Shown here: piece by piece, positions 16,870 to 26,101 of the stretch
How positions within the stretch are numbered: position 1 is the first letter of the stretch
Layout: every line of letters begins with the position of its first letter
Assembly (NCBI GenBank): GCA_041319085.1
Contig: CP101033.1
Span: 2,630,501-2,694,500 of the forward strand
From: Aeromonas veronii
GTDB taxonomy: Bacteria; Pseudomonadota; Gammaproteobacteria; Enterobacterales; Aeromonadaceae
DNA: 64,000 nucleotides
Direction: 5' to 3'
Notes under the pieces: generated by a model
Seen by the model: only the letters and a program-made list of their open reading frames with translations
What the model was told of the DNA's origin: nothing
Databases searched by the model: none
Program-made: the position numbers and the translations under genes

Positions 16870-17046
16870 ATGCCTGACAGCAATGCGGTCGCTCACCCGT
16901 TCGATGCCAAGAAGATCAATGTCAACGATCCCTATGAGATGAAACAGTGGATCAAAATGTTCGAGTGCACCGAAGTCCAGCTGAAACGGGCGGTCAAAGC
17001 AGTCGGCACCTCCGGCAAGGCGATCAGAAAACACCTCAAGAAGTGA
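16870..17046 (+). CDS. DUF3606 domain protein
   Basis: A 58-residue protein, the usual size of DUF3606 proteins. The conserved core reads I-N-V-N-D-P-Y-E-M-K-Q-W then V-G-T-S-G-K-A-I-R-K. The ATG at 16870 has GAGG six bases upstream and matches the family's normal N-terminus; a longer frame from 16795 exists but its extra residues are not family-like. The function is unknown. The small basic helical form and the neighbouring stress-type gene suggest a stress or DNA-associated role, which is inference. Confidence 0.85.
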   Translation: MPDSNAVAHPFDAKKINVNDPYEMKQWIKMFECTEVQLKRAVKAVGTSGKAIRKHLKK

Positions 17047-17068
17047 GGCGCCACCCCGTCACTGACCA

Positions 17069-17096
17069 GGCCCCGCTCGCGGGGCTTTTCTCATTT
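17069..17096 (+). terminator. intrinsic terminator after the DUF3606 gene
   Basis: GCCCCG-CTCG-CGGGGC is followed by TTTTCTCATTTT. Confidence 0.8.
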
Positions 17097-17240
17097 TGGC
17101 CTTTGCAAGGGCCCATCCCCCTGTTTGGCGGCACACATACCGCCTGTAAACCGATCACAACTGAGCTGTGCAGACCGGATAACCGCGGCGCGCGGTGGCT
17201 TCCGTCCGACAGCTTGTGACCAACCAGCGCCGTCCGACCC

Positions 17241-17268
17241 TTCGCATCCGGGCATCTCTACCTATAAT
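17241..17268 (+). promoter_or_regulatory. candidate sigma-70 promoter for the GlsB-like gene
   Basis: TATAAT at 17263-17268 is a perfect -10 box. TTCGCA at 17241-17246 is a weak -35 at 16 base spacing. The start codon is about 32 bases downstream. Confidence 0.6.
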
Positions 17269-17299
17269 GTGGATTCAAACACAACGAGAGGGTTAATCC

Positions 17300-17548
17300 A
17301 TGGGCTTTATCACTTGGATCGTATTGGGACTGTTGGTGGGTATTCTGGCGAAGTGGATCATGCCGGGTCGCGACGGCGGTGGCTTCTTCATGACCGCCCT
17401 GCTGGGGATTGTCGGCGCCATGGTTGGCGGCTATGTGGGAACCCTGATGGGGCTGGGCTCAGTGACCGGATTCAATATCCCGAGCATTGCGCTGGCTACC
17501 GTGGGCGCACTTATCGTCCTGTTTGTCTTCAACAAGATCCGCAGCTGA
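17300..17548 (+). CDS. GlsB/YeaQ/YmgE family stress-response membrane protein
   Basis: An 82-residue inner-membrane protein with three glycine-rich hydrophobic segments. It starts M-G-F-I-T-W-I-V-L-G-L-L-V-G-I-L-A-K-W and contains G-x-x-G-A-M-V-G-G-Y-V-G, the hallmark of the transglycosylase-associated/YeaQ family. Members are induced by acid, osmotic or stationary-phase stress; the biochemical role is not known. A good -10 box lies upstream and a strong terminator downstream, so it is monocistronic. Confidence 0.92.
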   Translation: MGFITWIVLGLLVGILAKWIMPGRDGGGFFMTALLGIVGAMVGGYVGTLMGLGSVTGFNIPSIALATVGALIVLFVFNKIRS

Positions 17549-17577
17549 CCCCCAACGCCATCTATGTGTAGATAAAC

Positions 17578-17606
17578 AGGGCACCGCGAGGTGCCCTCTG
17601 TTTTTT
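17578..17606 (+). terminator. intrinsic terminator of the GlsB-like gene
   Basis: AGGGCACC-GCGA-GGTGCCCT is followed by CTGTTTTTT. Confidence 0.88.
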
Positions 17607-17975
17607 ATCACCCTGACTATTTCGCCAGCGGCAAAATCAGCCCACAAGACCGACCCGCAGATCCCGAAAGTCCGCCCAGAGCAGGGATCCTGAGCCCTTC
17701 AGCACAGGGAAAGCGGCAACCCCGCACGCAGGATCGCAGCAAACCGAGAAGGGTCTCACGATATGGCCATGTCGTTCAGATAAGCCTTTTTTGACTAAAA
17801 ATTCAACACATGTCACTTGAGATGAGTGCGCAACGCCGGTTATACGTCCCGCTGCTGGCGCTACATTCGTCCAGGCCCGCGTTTATCCGCTGTTTGGCTC
17901 GGGTAAAGTGTGATCACCAGCGTCACCCCGGTTGCGCTGACGCGCAACGCGCCTGACTCGGCGCACCATAATAAA

Positions 17976-18003
17976 TAAAACCGGCGCCAAGGCACCGGTT
18001 CTT
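17976..18003 (-). terminator. intrinsic terminator of the peroxiredoxin gene
   Basis: On the reverse strand AACCGGTGCC and GGCGCCGGTT form a stem followed by TTTATTTATT. Confidence 0.8.
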
Positions 18004-18022
18004 CAAGCAGAGTGCGACCCGA

Positions 18023-18625
18023 TTACAGGGAGTCAGCATGCTCGGACAGGTACTTGGCCACGCCGTCCGGAGAAGCTTGCATCCCTGTTTTGCCTTTTAC
18101 CCACTGAGCCGGGCACACTTCGCCGTGCTCTTCGTGGAATTGCAGGGCATCGACCATGCGCAGCATCTCATCGATGTTGCGGCCCAGCGGCAGATCGTTG
18201 ACAACCTGATGGCGAACGACACCGTTCTTGTCGATCAGGAAGGAGCCACGGAACGCCACACCGGCTTCCGGATGCTCAACGTCATAGGCTTTGCAGATTT
18301 CGTGTTTCACGTCGGCGATCAACGGGTACTTGACCTGACCGATGCCGCCATCTTCCACCTTGGTGTTGCGCCAGGCATTGTGGGAGAACTGGGAATCGAT
18401 GGAAACACCGATCACTTCCACGCCACGCATCTGGAACTCTTCATAGCGGTGATCGAAGGCAATCAGCTCGGACGGGCAGACGAAGGTGAAATCGAGCGGA
18501 TAGAAGAAGACAACGGCAGCTTTGCCTTTGATGTGGGATGACAGGTTGAATGAATCAACGATCTCGCCATTACCCAGAACAGCTGCGGCGGTAAAATCGG
18601 GTGCGGGACGGCCTACCAATACCAT
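18023..18625 (-). CDS. 2-Cys peroxiredoxin (AhpC/Prx1 type)
   Basis: A 200-residue cytoplasmic thiol peroxidase. The peroxidatic cysteine lies in F-T-F-V-C-P-S-E (about residue 49) and the resolving cysteine in E-V-C-P-A-Q-W near residue 170, the typical 2-Cys pattern. It reduces H2O2 and organic peroxides, usually with a thioredoxin or AhpF-type reductant; no ahpF is adjacent. The ATG at 18625 has GAGG upstream; an earlier TTG is less likely. It diverges from oxyR, the usual regulator of such genes, across about 140 bases. Confidence 0.95.
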   Translation of the reverse strand: MVLVGRPAPDFTAAAVLGNGEIVDSFNLSSHIKGKAAVVFFYPLDFTFVCPSELIAFDHRYEEFQMRGVEVIGVSIDSQFSHNAWRNTKVEDGGIGQVKYPLIADVKHEICKAYDVEHPEAGVAFRGSFLIDKNGVVRHQVVNDLPLGRNIDEMLRMVDALQFHEEHGEVCPAQWVKGKTGMQASPDGVAKYLSEHADSL

Positions 18626-18768
18626 ATTCAATTCCTCTTTGAAGTGAAGTGAACAATCCGGTCTGGATTGGGCTACCTAGAGCCAAGTCCATCTAATTCA
18701 AGCGACAAACTATAGGCCCGGTGGTAGATTAGTTAAATCAAATAGATAGCATCAATCGGTTTTTTTCT

Positions 18769-19677
18769 ATGCAACGTTGGCCCAGCCTCAAACAGCTGCA
18801 ATATCTGGTCGCTCTCGATGAGCACAAGAACTTCAACCGCGCCGCCAAGGCCTGTCATGTCAGCCAGTCGACCCTGAGTACCGGGATCCAGACGCTGGAG
18901 GACATGATGAACCTGCAACTGGTCGAGCGGGACCACAAGAGCTTCATTATGACCCCGGTCGGCATGGAAATCGTCGAGCGCGCTCGCAATTTGCTCTCCG
19001 ACGCGCGGGATCTGATAGAGCTCGGTCAACATCAGGGCGGCGTGATGCAGGGGACCGTGCGTCTGGGCTGCATTCCCACCATCGCGCCCTTCCTACTCAG
19101 CAAATTGCTGAAAGAGTGCAGCAAATCCTATCCTGACCTCGAATTGTTGCTGCGGGAAGACACCACCAGCAATCTGCTCAAGCAACTGGAGCAGGGTCAG
19201 CTCGATCTGCTGATCCTTGCCCTGCCCATCGAGATCGGTGGTTTTCACTGCAAGACCGTCGGCCAGGATCCCTTCCACATGGTGATGCCCGCCAGTATGG
19301 CGGCCGGCCTGCACACCCCGTTCGACTACAAGGAGCTGCCCAACCAGAGCATCTTCCTGCTGGAACGGGAGCACTGCCTCACCGAACACGCGGTGAGCGC
19401 CTGCCGGCTGCGGGACAAGAGCAAGATCAACCCGTTCGCCGCCACCAGCCTGCACACCCTGGTGCAGATGGTGGAGGCCGGTCTTGGTACCACCTTCCTG
19501 CCACAGATGGCCATCGATGCAGGCATCCTCGCCAACTCCGATCTGGTGGCCATCCCGTTGCCGGGTGAGAAATCCTATCGCGAGATCGGGCTGGTATGGC
19601 GACCTAGCACCACCCGGGTGCAAACCTTCTACAAGCTGGCCGAGCTGCTCAAACCGCTGATCACCCCCACGCCATGA
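18769..19677 (+). CDS. oxyR: hydrogen peroxide-inducible transcriptional activator OxyR
   Basis: A 302-residue LysR-type regulator. The N-terminal winged helix-turn-helix is at residues 1-60 (L-K-Q-L-Q-Y-L-V-A-L... S-Q-S-T-L-S). The redox pair is visible as H-C-L-T-E-H-A-V-S-A-C (about residues 205-214): two cysteines nine residues apart, exactly as C199/C208 of E. coli OxyR, within the R-E-H-C-L context. It senses H2O2 by disulfide formation. Position divergent from a 2-Cys peroxiredoxin supports the call. Confidence 0.95.
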   Translation: MQRWPSLKQLQYLVALDEHKNFNRAAKACHVSQSTLSTGIQTLEDMMNLQLVERDHKSFIMTPVGMEIVERARNLLSDARDLIELGQHQGGVMQGTVRLGCIPTIAPFLLSKLLKECSKSYPDLELLLREDTTSNLLKQLEQGQLDLLILALPIEIGGFHCKTVGQDPFHMVMPASMAAGLHTPFDYKELPNQSIFLLEREHCLTEHAVSACRLRDKSKINPFAATSLHTLVQMVEAGLGTTFLPQMAIDAGILANSDLVAIPLPGEKSYREIGLVWRPSTTRVQTFYKLAELLKPLITPTP

Positions 19678-19870
19678 TTACAAACGCCAGCCCTCTGTTG
19701 GTGTTTTTCATTCCACACTGCATTTTTTCCTCTCGGGGCTAGGTATGGAGCCAGCGCCCTGTTTATGATGGAAAAGTTGTCGCATAGACACCTGTTGGCA
19801 TGACGGTTTGACAGGATGTGACACACAGTAACTATTTCGTTTGATAACAAACGCCCGTGAAGAGAGCCCT

Positions 19871-20320
19871 ATGTACCGCAAGCTGCTGCTATCCCTGCTG
19901 CCTCTGCTGCTGGCCGCCTGCTCCAGCACACCAACGCCGTCTCCCGCACCTCGGCAAAGCAGTGCGTTTGACAGTTTCTACCAGCAGTGGCGCGGTGTCC
20001 CTTACCGGATGGGTGGCGCCGGCCGCGCAGGCCTCGACTGCTCCGCCTTCACCCAGCTTGCCTACAGCCAGGTGCTGGGCTTCAAACTGCCCAGAACCAC
20101 CGAATCCCAGGCCAGCATCGGCAAACCGGTCGATCGCTACCGGCTGCGACACGGGGATCTGGTCTTCTTCAAGACCGGCTGGCAACAGTACCATGTGGGG
20201 GTTTATACCGGTGCCGGCGAGTTTATCCACGCCTCCACCAGCAAGGGGGTGATCCGCTCCCGCCTCGACAACGTCTACTGGAACAGCCGCTACTGGCAGG
20301 CGCGGCGGGTGACCCAATAA
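19871..20320 (+). CDS. NlpC/P60 family lipoprotein (murein endopeptidase-like)
   Basis: A 149-residue lipoprotein. The signal peptide ends with the lipobox L-L-A-A-C (Cys near residue 17). The NlpC/P60 cysteine peptidase domain follows with catalytic Cys in L-D-C-S-A-F-T (about residue 57), His in H-V-G-V-Y (about 108) and the polar third residue in F-I-H-A-S. It resembles MepS/Spr and NlpC of E. coli, which cleave D,D or D,L cross-links in peptidoglycan. The residue after the lipobox cysteine is Ser, suggesting the outer membrane. Confidence 0.93.
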   Translation: MYRKLLLSLLPLLLAACSSTPTPSPAPRQSSAFDSFYQQWRGVPYRMGGAGRAGLDCSAFTQLAYSQVLGFKLPRTTESQASIGKPVDRYRLRHGDLVFFKTGWQQYHVGVYTGAGEFIHASTSKGVIRSRLDNVYWNSRYWQARRVTQ

Positions 20321-20630
20321 CGGGTCACACATCTGCTCGCGGCATACGTCACGAACCGCTTCCTTACATCTCCCCTGTCGTCATGTCGGGGCACACTGCC
20401 TATTTTTATAACTCAATTGACCCCAAAGCCTGCATTTCGCACCATTTTGTGATAAGGTGGTGGCCAATTTTTAACACTTTCGCCCTTTTTTCATACGCTA
20501 TCTGTCTTGATTGACAACAAGTGAGGCGATAACAAGCGGCGCGCGGCGAAAGTGGACTGTGGCGCAACACTGCCGGATGGGTGGCCCACAGCAGCAGTAT
20601 CAAGGGTTAAATGGATAAGGAGATCGTGCA
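20321..20630. other. intergenic region upstream of the first 58-residue gene
   Basis: 310 bases. I see no gene or strong promoter. It presumably holds the promoter and a long leader of the small gene that follows. Confidence 0.4.
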
Positions 20631-20807
20631 ATGAAGCAGTATCAAAGCTGGTTGGGGCAATACCTGATGAGTCGCCGTGACGGTGACCACGCCATGGCAT
20701 GCGAGATGGCGAGTTCCATCTGTGAGTTCTGGCAGCAACAGGGTGATGAAAACGAATTGGACAAGTGGCAGCAGATCTACCAGAACCATCTGGAAAAGAC
20801 CACCTGA
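20631..20807 (+). CDS. small hypothetical protein, tandem paralogue A
   Basis: A 58-residue acidic protein starting M-K-Q-Y-Q-S-W-L-G-Q-Y-L-M-S-R-R-D-G-D-H. AAGGAGATC lies well placed before the ATG. A second gene at 21306 encodes a close paralogue of identical length, sharing the Y-L-M-S-R-R-D-G-D-H-A-M-A block and the D/S-K-W-Q-Q motif. Conservation at the protein level between two tandem copies, with synonymous differences, is good evidence that both are real genes. I do not recognise the family. It has no signal peptide or membrane segment. Confidence 0.75.
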   Translation: MKQYQSWLGQYLMSRRDGDHAMACEMASSICEFWQQQGDENELDKWQQIYQNHLEKTT

Positions 20808-21305
20808 TCCCGACAGATCCCTTGCTGCCAGCCTTCCGGTGTTGGCAGCAAGGCCGGGACCAATTCTGCTCTGCTCCACACACATCACTCCCGCATAACC
20901 AGTATCTGGTTAACCTTCCCCCTCTTTTGTCTACCTCCCATCAACCATCAGCGCCTGAATACATACCCCACGCCCCTAATTTGAGCTTGTCGAGCCCGCT
21001 GTTACAGCGCATTTAACCGCCCCCTCCCCCGCATCACGGCGGGTTTTCTGTTTCGGGAACAAGGGGATGGGGCTGATCTGTTACAATCCGTGGCGACAAT
21101 TTCCCCTAGTTGGTCAGTTTGTGCTAAAATGGCGCTCGTTTTTTGACATCTCGCGTCACGTTCGCCGCCAGATTGCCCATCGGGCATTCTGCCCGGGTCG
21201 TGACTTTGCACCATCATGCTTGGTGATGTCATCCCTCATGGCGAGCCATCCGGTTCCCATCAGAGAGGACACCATCAAGGGCACATGAGATAAGGAGATC
21301 GGGTA
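20808..21305. other. spacer between the two small paralogues
   Basis: 498 bases. It holds a perfect 10 bp hairpin CTTGCTGCCA/TGGCAGCAAG (20820-20851) right after gene A and a terminator-like CCCGC-atcacg-GCGGGTTTT at about 21030-21051. The rest is presumed promoter and leader of gene B, with GCTAAAAT near 21123 as a possible -10. No other gene is seen. Confidence 0.5.
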
Positions 21306-21482
21306 ATGAAACAATATCAAGGCTGGCTGGGTGATTATCTGATGAGTCGCCGTGACGGAGATCACGCGATGGCTTCGGAGCTTGCCAACACCATTTGCGC
21401 CTTCTGGAAGGCACAGGGTGATGAAGCAGAAACCAGCAAATGGCAGCAACGCTATCAGCAACACGTAGAGCAGGCGCAATAA
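21306..21482 (+). CDS. small hypothetical protein, tandem paralogue B
   Basis: A 58-residue protein starting M-K-Q-Y-Q-G-W-L-G-D-Y-L-M-S-R-R-D-G-D-H and ending Y-Q-Q-H-V-E-Q-A-Q. It is the paralogue of the gene at 20631. The duplicated block includes the ribosome-binding region (GATAAGGAGATCG in both), so the whole translation unit was copied. A bidirectional terminator follows before icd. Function unknown. Confidence 0.78.
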   Translation: MKQYQGWLGDYLMSRRDGDHAMASELANTICAFWKAQGDEAETSKWQQRYQQHVEQAQ

Positions 21483-21507
21483 GCCCCTTCACTCTTTCGC
21501 GATAAAA

Positions 21508-21534
21508 AAACCGGCGCACATGGCGCCGGTTTTG
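21508..21534. terminator. bidirectional terminator between small paralogue B and icd
   Basis: AAAACCGGCGC-acatg-GCGCCGGTTTT, with A- and T-runs on both sides. Confidence 0.88.
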
Positions 21535-21554
21535 CGTTTCTGGCAAGCAGCAGA

Positions 21555-22808
<1,254 letters not shown>

Positions 22809-22963
22809 CGGCATCTCCTAACTTCCGTTTGTTATCAACTTGTTTGTTGCGCGCGGCCATCTTAGCCCATTCATTTTCATAATAAAATGGCGAGCAAGCA
22901 TGTCAGACCAAAGAGGTCCCCCCCCGTCAGTGCGTTGTCATAACACCCGTCGACACCGACCCG

Positions 22964-23839
22964 TTATCCCTCCAACTCGCCGGCCACGGCCTGCGGCTGG
23001 CTCAGGGAGCGGTACTGGGAAGGGGTCAAGCCGGTCTTCTGTTTGAACACCCGGCAGAAGTAGTTCACGTCGCTGTAACCGCAGCGGCTCGCCACCTCTT
23101 CAAGGCGGAAGCGGTACTTTTTCAGCATGAATTTGGCCCGATCGATCCGTACCCAGCTGATGTAATCGGCCAGGCGCATATGGCCCTGTTCGCGAAACAG
23201 GTGCGACAGGTGGCTGGCCGAGACGTTGAAGCGATGGGCTATCGAATCCCGGCTGATGGGGCGGTGAAAGTTCTCCTGGATATAGATGCAGATCCCGTGA
23301 AAAAGAGCGGCCCCTCGTGGCCGATCCGCAGCAGACTCCAGCAACAGCTGACGGGTACTCACCAGCAACGCCTGTAGCAGATGATCATCGGTGGGGGAGC
23401 GAGCGGGATCCTCGGTCAGCACGTTGAGCGCCGCCAGTATATGTTCGTTTACATGGCCGGCACGGGCCATGATGCTGTGCTTTTGTACGTCAAAGAAATC
23501 GGGGTCCTCCCGCCGCTTGCTCACTAGGCTGAAACCCAGTTGACGTTTACCGAACAGCAGGCTCAACACCGAACAGTCGGTGGTCCAGAGCGGCTTGTTC
23601 CAGCCGTTGGGGGGGATATAGAGCGCCTGTCCCGGCAGCACGCAGATCTCCTTGCAACCTCGCTCCCTGTCCCAAATCTGGTTGCGGTACTCACCGCTAA
23701 AGACCAGCTCGAGGCGGGGAAAGTTGACCTGATAGCTGAAACCGGGGGGCACCCCCTGTTCACTGGCAAACCAGATTTGGTCAAATGGAACCTGTTCACT
23801 CAGTGCGCCGTCGAGCAGTTGGTTGAAGATGATACTCAT
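22964..23839 (-). CDS. AraC family transcriptional regulator
   Basis: A 291-residue regulator with an N-terminal cupin-like sensing domain (about residues 15-140) and a C-terminal pair of helix-turn-helix motifs (about 190-290). The family signature V-A-S-R-C-G-Y-S-D-V-N-Y-F-C-R-V-F-K-Q-K-T-G-L-T-P-S-Q-Y-R is split here only for description. The ATG at 23839 has AGGA six bases upstream. It diverges from manA, so control of mannose-6-phosphate isomerase is plausible, but the effector is unknown. Confidence 0.88.
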   Translation of the reverse strand: MSIIFNQLLDGALSEQVPFDQIWFASEQGVPPGFSYQVNFPRLELVFSGEYRNQIWDRERGCKEICVLPGQALYIPPNGWNKPLWTTDCSVLSLLFGKRQLGFSLVSKRREDPDFFDVQKHSIMARAGHVNEHILAALNVLTEDPARSPTDDHLLQALLVSTRQLLLESAADRPRGAALFHGICIYIQENFHRPISRDSIAHRFNVSASHLSHLFREQGHMRLADYISWVRIDRAKFMLKKYRFRLEEVASRCGYSDVNYFCRVFKQKTGLTPSQYRSLSQPQAVAGELEG

Positions 23840-23968
23840 GGTGATCCTGATCAAGAGAGAGGCAAGCGGTTGCGGCGCGCGCAAAGGCCCATGTTATAGT
23901 CCGGCACGGACTCACAATTCCACCCTTTTCTTCACCCGATTTTCTTCAAACTAAATGAGGCATCCCTT

Positions 23969-25168
23969 ATGAGCAGTCGCGATCTGCCCTCCTTTCTGTT
24001 GATGCAAAACCCGATTCAAGGCTACGAATGGGGAAGCCATGACTCTCTGACCACCCTGTTTGGTATCCCCAATCCGCAAGGCAAACCCCAGGCCGAGTTG
24101 TGGATGGGGGCTCACCCCAACGGCTGCTCTGAAGTCACGCTGTCAGGGAGTGCGCAGAAGCTCTCGACTCTGATCGACGCAGCCCCTGCTGCTGCGCTGG
24201 GTGATGCCACCCTCACCCGTTTTGGCAGCCTGCCGTTCCTGTTCAAGGTACTGTGTGCCAAGCAGGCCCTCTCCATTCAGGTGCACCCGAGCAAGGCTCA
24301 GGCCGAAGCGGGCTTTGCCAAAGAAGAGGCGGCTGGCATCGATATCAAAGCAAGCAATCGCAACTACAAGGATCCCAACCACAAGCCCGAGCTGGTCTTT
24401 GCCCTCACCCCCTATCAGGCGATGAACGGCTTTCGCACCATCCCGGCCATCCTGGCCCTGTTCGATCGCATGGCGCTGCCTGCACTGGCCGACCTGACCG
24501 CGGCGCTGCGCCAGTCACAGGATGAAGCGGGCCTGCAACACTTCTTCCACCAGCTGCTGGTACTGGAAGGGACGCGCAAGGGGGAGGTGCTGGCCGGGCT
24601 GCTAACCTATGCCGCCAACCATCAGGATGAGGAGACCTTTGCGCTGATCACCAGTCTGGCGGTCCAGTACCCGGGAGATGTGGGACTCTTCTCGCCGCTG
24701 CTGCTGAACGTAGTGACCCTCCAGCCCGGTCAGGCGATGTTCCTCGATGCCTGCACCCCGCACGCTTATGTGCGCGGCACGGGTCTTGAGATCATGGCCA
24801 ACTCCGACAACGTGCTGCGCGCCGGTCTCACCCCCAAATATATCGACGTGGCAGAGCTGCTGGACTGCACCCGCTGCTTGCCCAAACCGGACGACCAGAT
24901 CCTGCTCAGCCCCCGCATGGAAGGCTCAGTACAGCACTTCGACGTACCGGTACCTGACTTCACCTTCAGCGTCTATCCGGCTGGCGAGCATCAGCTCACC
25001 ACTACCAGCGCCGAGATCCTGTTTGCCATCGATGGCACCGTGACCCTCAAGCAAGGCGAACAGTCACTGCGTCTGGAAAAGGGGCAATCTGCCTTTATTC
25101 CTGCGGCGACCGGCAGTTATCAACTGCTGGCCGAAGGACGGGTCGCCCGCGCAGGCAATCGCTGCTAA
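23969..25168 (+). CDS. manA: mannose-6-phosphate isomerase, class I
   Basis: A 399-residue zinc enzyme interconverting mannose-6-P and fructose-6-P, feeding GDP-mannose synthesis or mannose catabolism. It begins with I-Q-G-Y-E-W-G-S. The zinc site residues are visible in Q-V-H-P-S-K (about residues 105-110) and H-K-P-E-L-V-F-A-L (about 137-145), and the A-C-T-P-H-A-Y-V-R-G-T-G-L-E motif is near 262-275. The C-terminal cupin half is intact. Length agrees with E. coli ManA (391). It is divergent from the AraC regulator. Confidence 0.96.
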   Translation: MSSRDLPSFLLMQNPIQGYEWGSHDSLTTLFGIPNPQGKPQAELWMGAHPNGCSEVTLSGSAQKLSTLIDAAPAAALGDATLTRFGSLPFLFKVLCAKQALSIQVHPSKAQAEAGFAKEEAAGIDIKASNRNYKDPNHKPELVFALTPYQAMNGFRTIPAILALFDRMALPALADLTAALRQSQDEAGLQHFFHQLLVLEGTRKGEVLAGLLTYAANHQDEETFALITSLAVQYPGDVGLFSPLLLNVVTLQPGQAMFLDACTPHAYVRGTGLEIMANSDNVLRAGLTPKYIDVAELLDCTRCLPKPDDQILLSPRMEGSVQHFDVPVPDFTFSVYPAGEHQLTTTSAEILFAIDGTVTLKQGEQSLRLEKGQSAFIPAATGSYQLLAEGRVARAGNRC

Positions 25169-25595
25169 CGGGCACATCCCGAGTGACGCCCATCCGAACA
25201 TGCACCAGGGCCAGCAATGATGGCCCTGGTTATTGCTCCCCTCTCATCCCTCGAACCTTGCTCCGGTGAACGATACGGTTGACCTGACCCGCAGCGTGAT
25301 CTCCCCCTTACTTGGCGGCCGCCAGGACGTAGGTTGCACAATGTATAGCCTGGTACCACAAGGAGCATAGCCAAAGCCAAATAGGCTTTATCACACCGGG
25401 AGAGCGTCACTGAGGGAAAGACCGGGCGTTGTCCCCGTATCCCGGTATGGGATCACAGAGCGGGCCTTTGCTCCCGGCAACGACACGCTGCTGGCGACAA
25501 CTTGCACAAAAAACGGCGCGGCCCTGTTGCCAGCACCGCGCCCTTTATCGTTGTTCGTTATCTGCTGTCTGGCACAGATCTGCCTGACCGGATCC
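25169..25595. other. intergenic region after manA
   Basis: 427 bases between converging genes. I see no gene; the only clear signal is the terminator at 25507-25542 belonging to the reverse-strand gene. Confidence 0.55.
25507..25542 (-). terminator. intrinsic terminator of the 97-residue hypothetical gene
   Basis: On the reverse strand GGCGCGG and CCGCGCC pair around a 14-base loop and are followed by GTTTTTTG. Confidence 0.75.
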
Positions 25596-25889
25596 TCAGT
25601 GTTTGCGGTGCCAGCGCGGTGAGGTCGCCTTCTCCCCCCAGGGGGTGACGCAGGGGAGCAGCGCCCCTTCAATCACCATCTCGCTGCCCGCCAGCGCTTC
25701 GGCGATCTTCTGGTGCAGCACCCTCAGTACCTTGCCCTCGTGCTCGGCCAGAGAGTGCCCCGCGGCAAAGAATTCCGGCTGATATTGCAGCGCCAGCTTC
25801 TGGGCAAACTCATAGGTGTTGAAGCAATCCGGCATCCGCTCAACCACATCTTCAAGCCGGGCCAACAAGCTGTTCAGTTCCCTGGTCAT
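25596..25889 (-). CDS. hypothetical protein
   Basis: A 97-residue soluble protein, mostly helical, starting M-T-R-E-L-N-S-L-L-A-R-L-E-D-V-V-E-R-M. The ATG at 25889 is preceded by GGAGAGAG at good spacing; an upstream in-frame ATG at 25919 lacks a site. Its own terminator and its codon use suggest a genuine gene. I do not recognise a family, and it is divergent from the aldehyde dehydrogenase operon without an obvious link. Confidence 0.7.
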   Translation of the reverse strand: MTRELNSLLARLEDVVERMPDCFNTYEFAQKLALQYQPEFFAAGHSLAEHEGKVLRVLHQKIAEALAGSEMVIEGALLPCVTPWGEKATSPRWHRKH

Positions 25890-26061
25890 AGTGCTCTCTC
25901 CGTGTAGGTTAATAGCCAAAAACTACCCCTTATTGGATAAGCCACCAACGAGCAAACCACAAAAATGTGGGGAGGCACACAGTTCTCTCTTGCGTCCAGC
26001 TCGCGGTAAGCGGCAGACAGCTTGCCAGCTTTACATTCCGGTAACAAACAGTTAAATTCAG

Positions 26062-26079
26062 ACCGACTAATCAGTCGGT
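26062..26079. promoter_or_regulatory. palindromic operator of the aldehyde dehydrogenase-TetR operon
   Basis: ACCGACTAATCAGTCGGT has perfect 7-base arms (ACCGACT/AGTCGGT) around four bases and lies 23 bases before the first gene's ATG. TetR-family repressors commonly bind such ACCGACT..AGTCGGT sites. The TetR gene in this operon is the natural candidate, giving autoregulation. Confidence 0.7.
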
Positions 26080-26101
26080 TATTTTTCATGCGGAGAACAA
26101 C

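Larger units (their letters stand above)
17549..18022. other. intergenic region
   Basis: 474 bases between converging genes. It contains terminators at 17578-17606 (AGGGCACC/GGTGCCCT plus T6) and at 17979-18000. The middle contains no convincing gene; the short frame at 17591-17794 starts inside the terminator and resembles nothing known. Confidence 0.6.

Noticed and set aside
17591..17794. 67-codon frame after the GlsB-like gene
   Set aside because: It starts inside the terminator and has no ribosome-binding site or family similarity.
18626..18768. OxyR binding site in the peroxiredoxin-oxyR gap
   Set aside because: ATAG and CTAT-like elements occur, but not at the spacing of the known four-element OxyR motif, so I do not annotate one.
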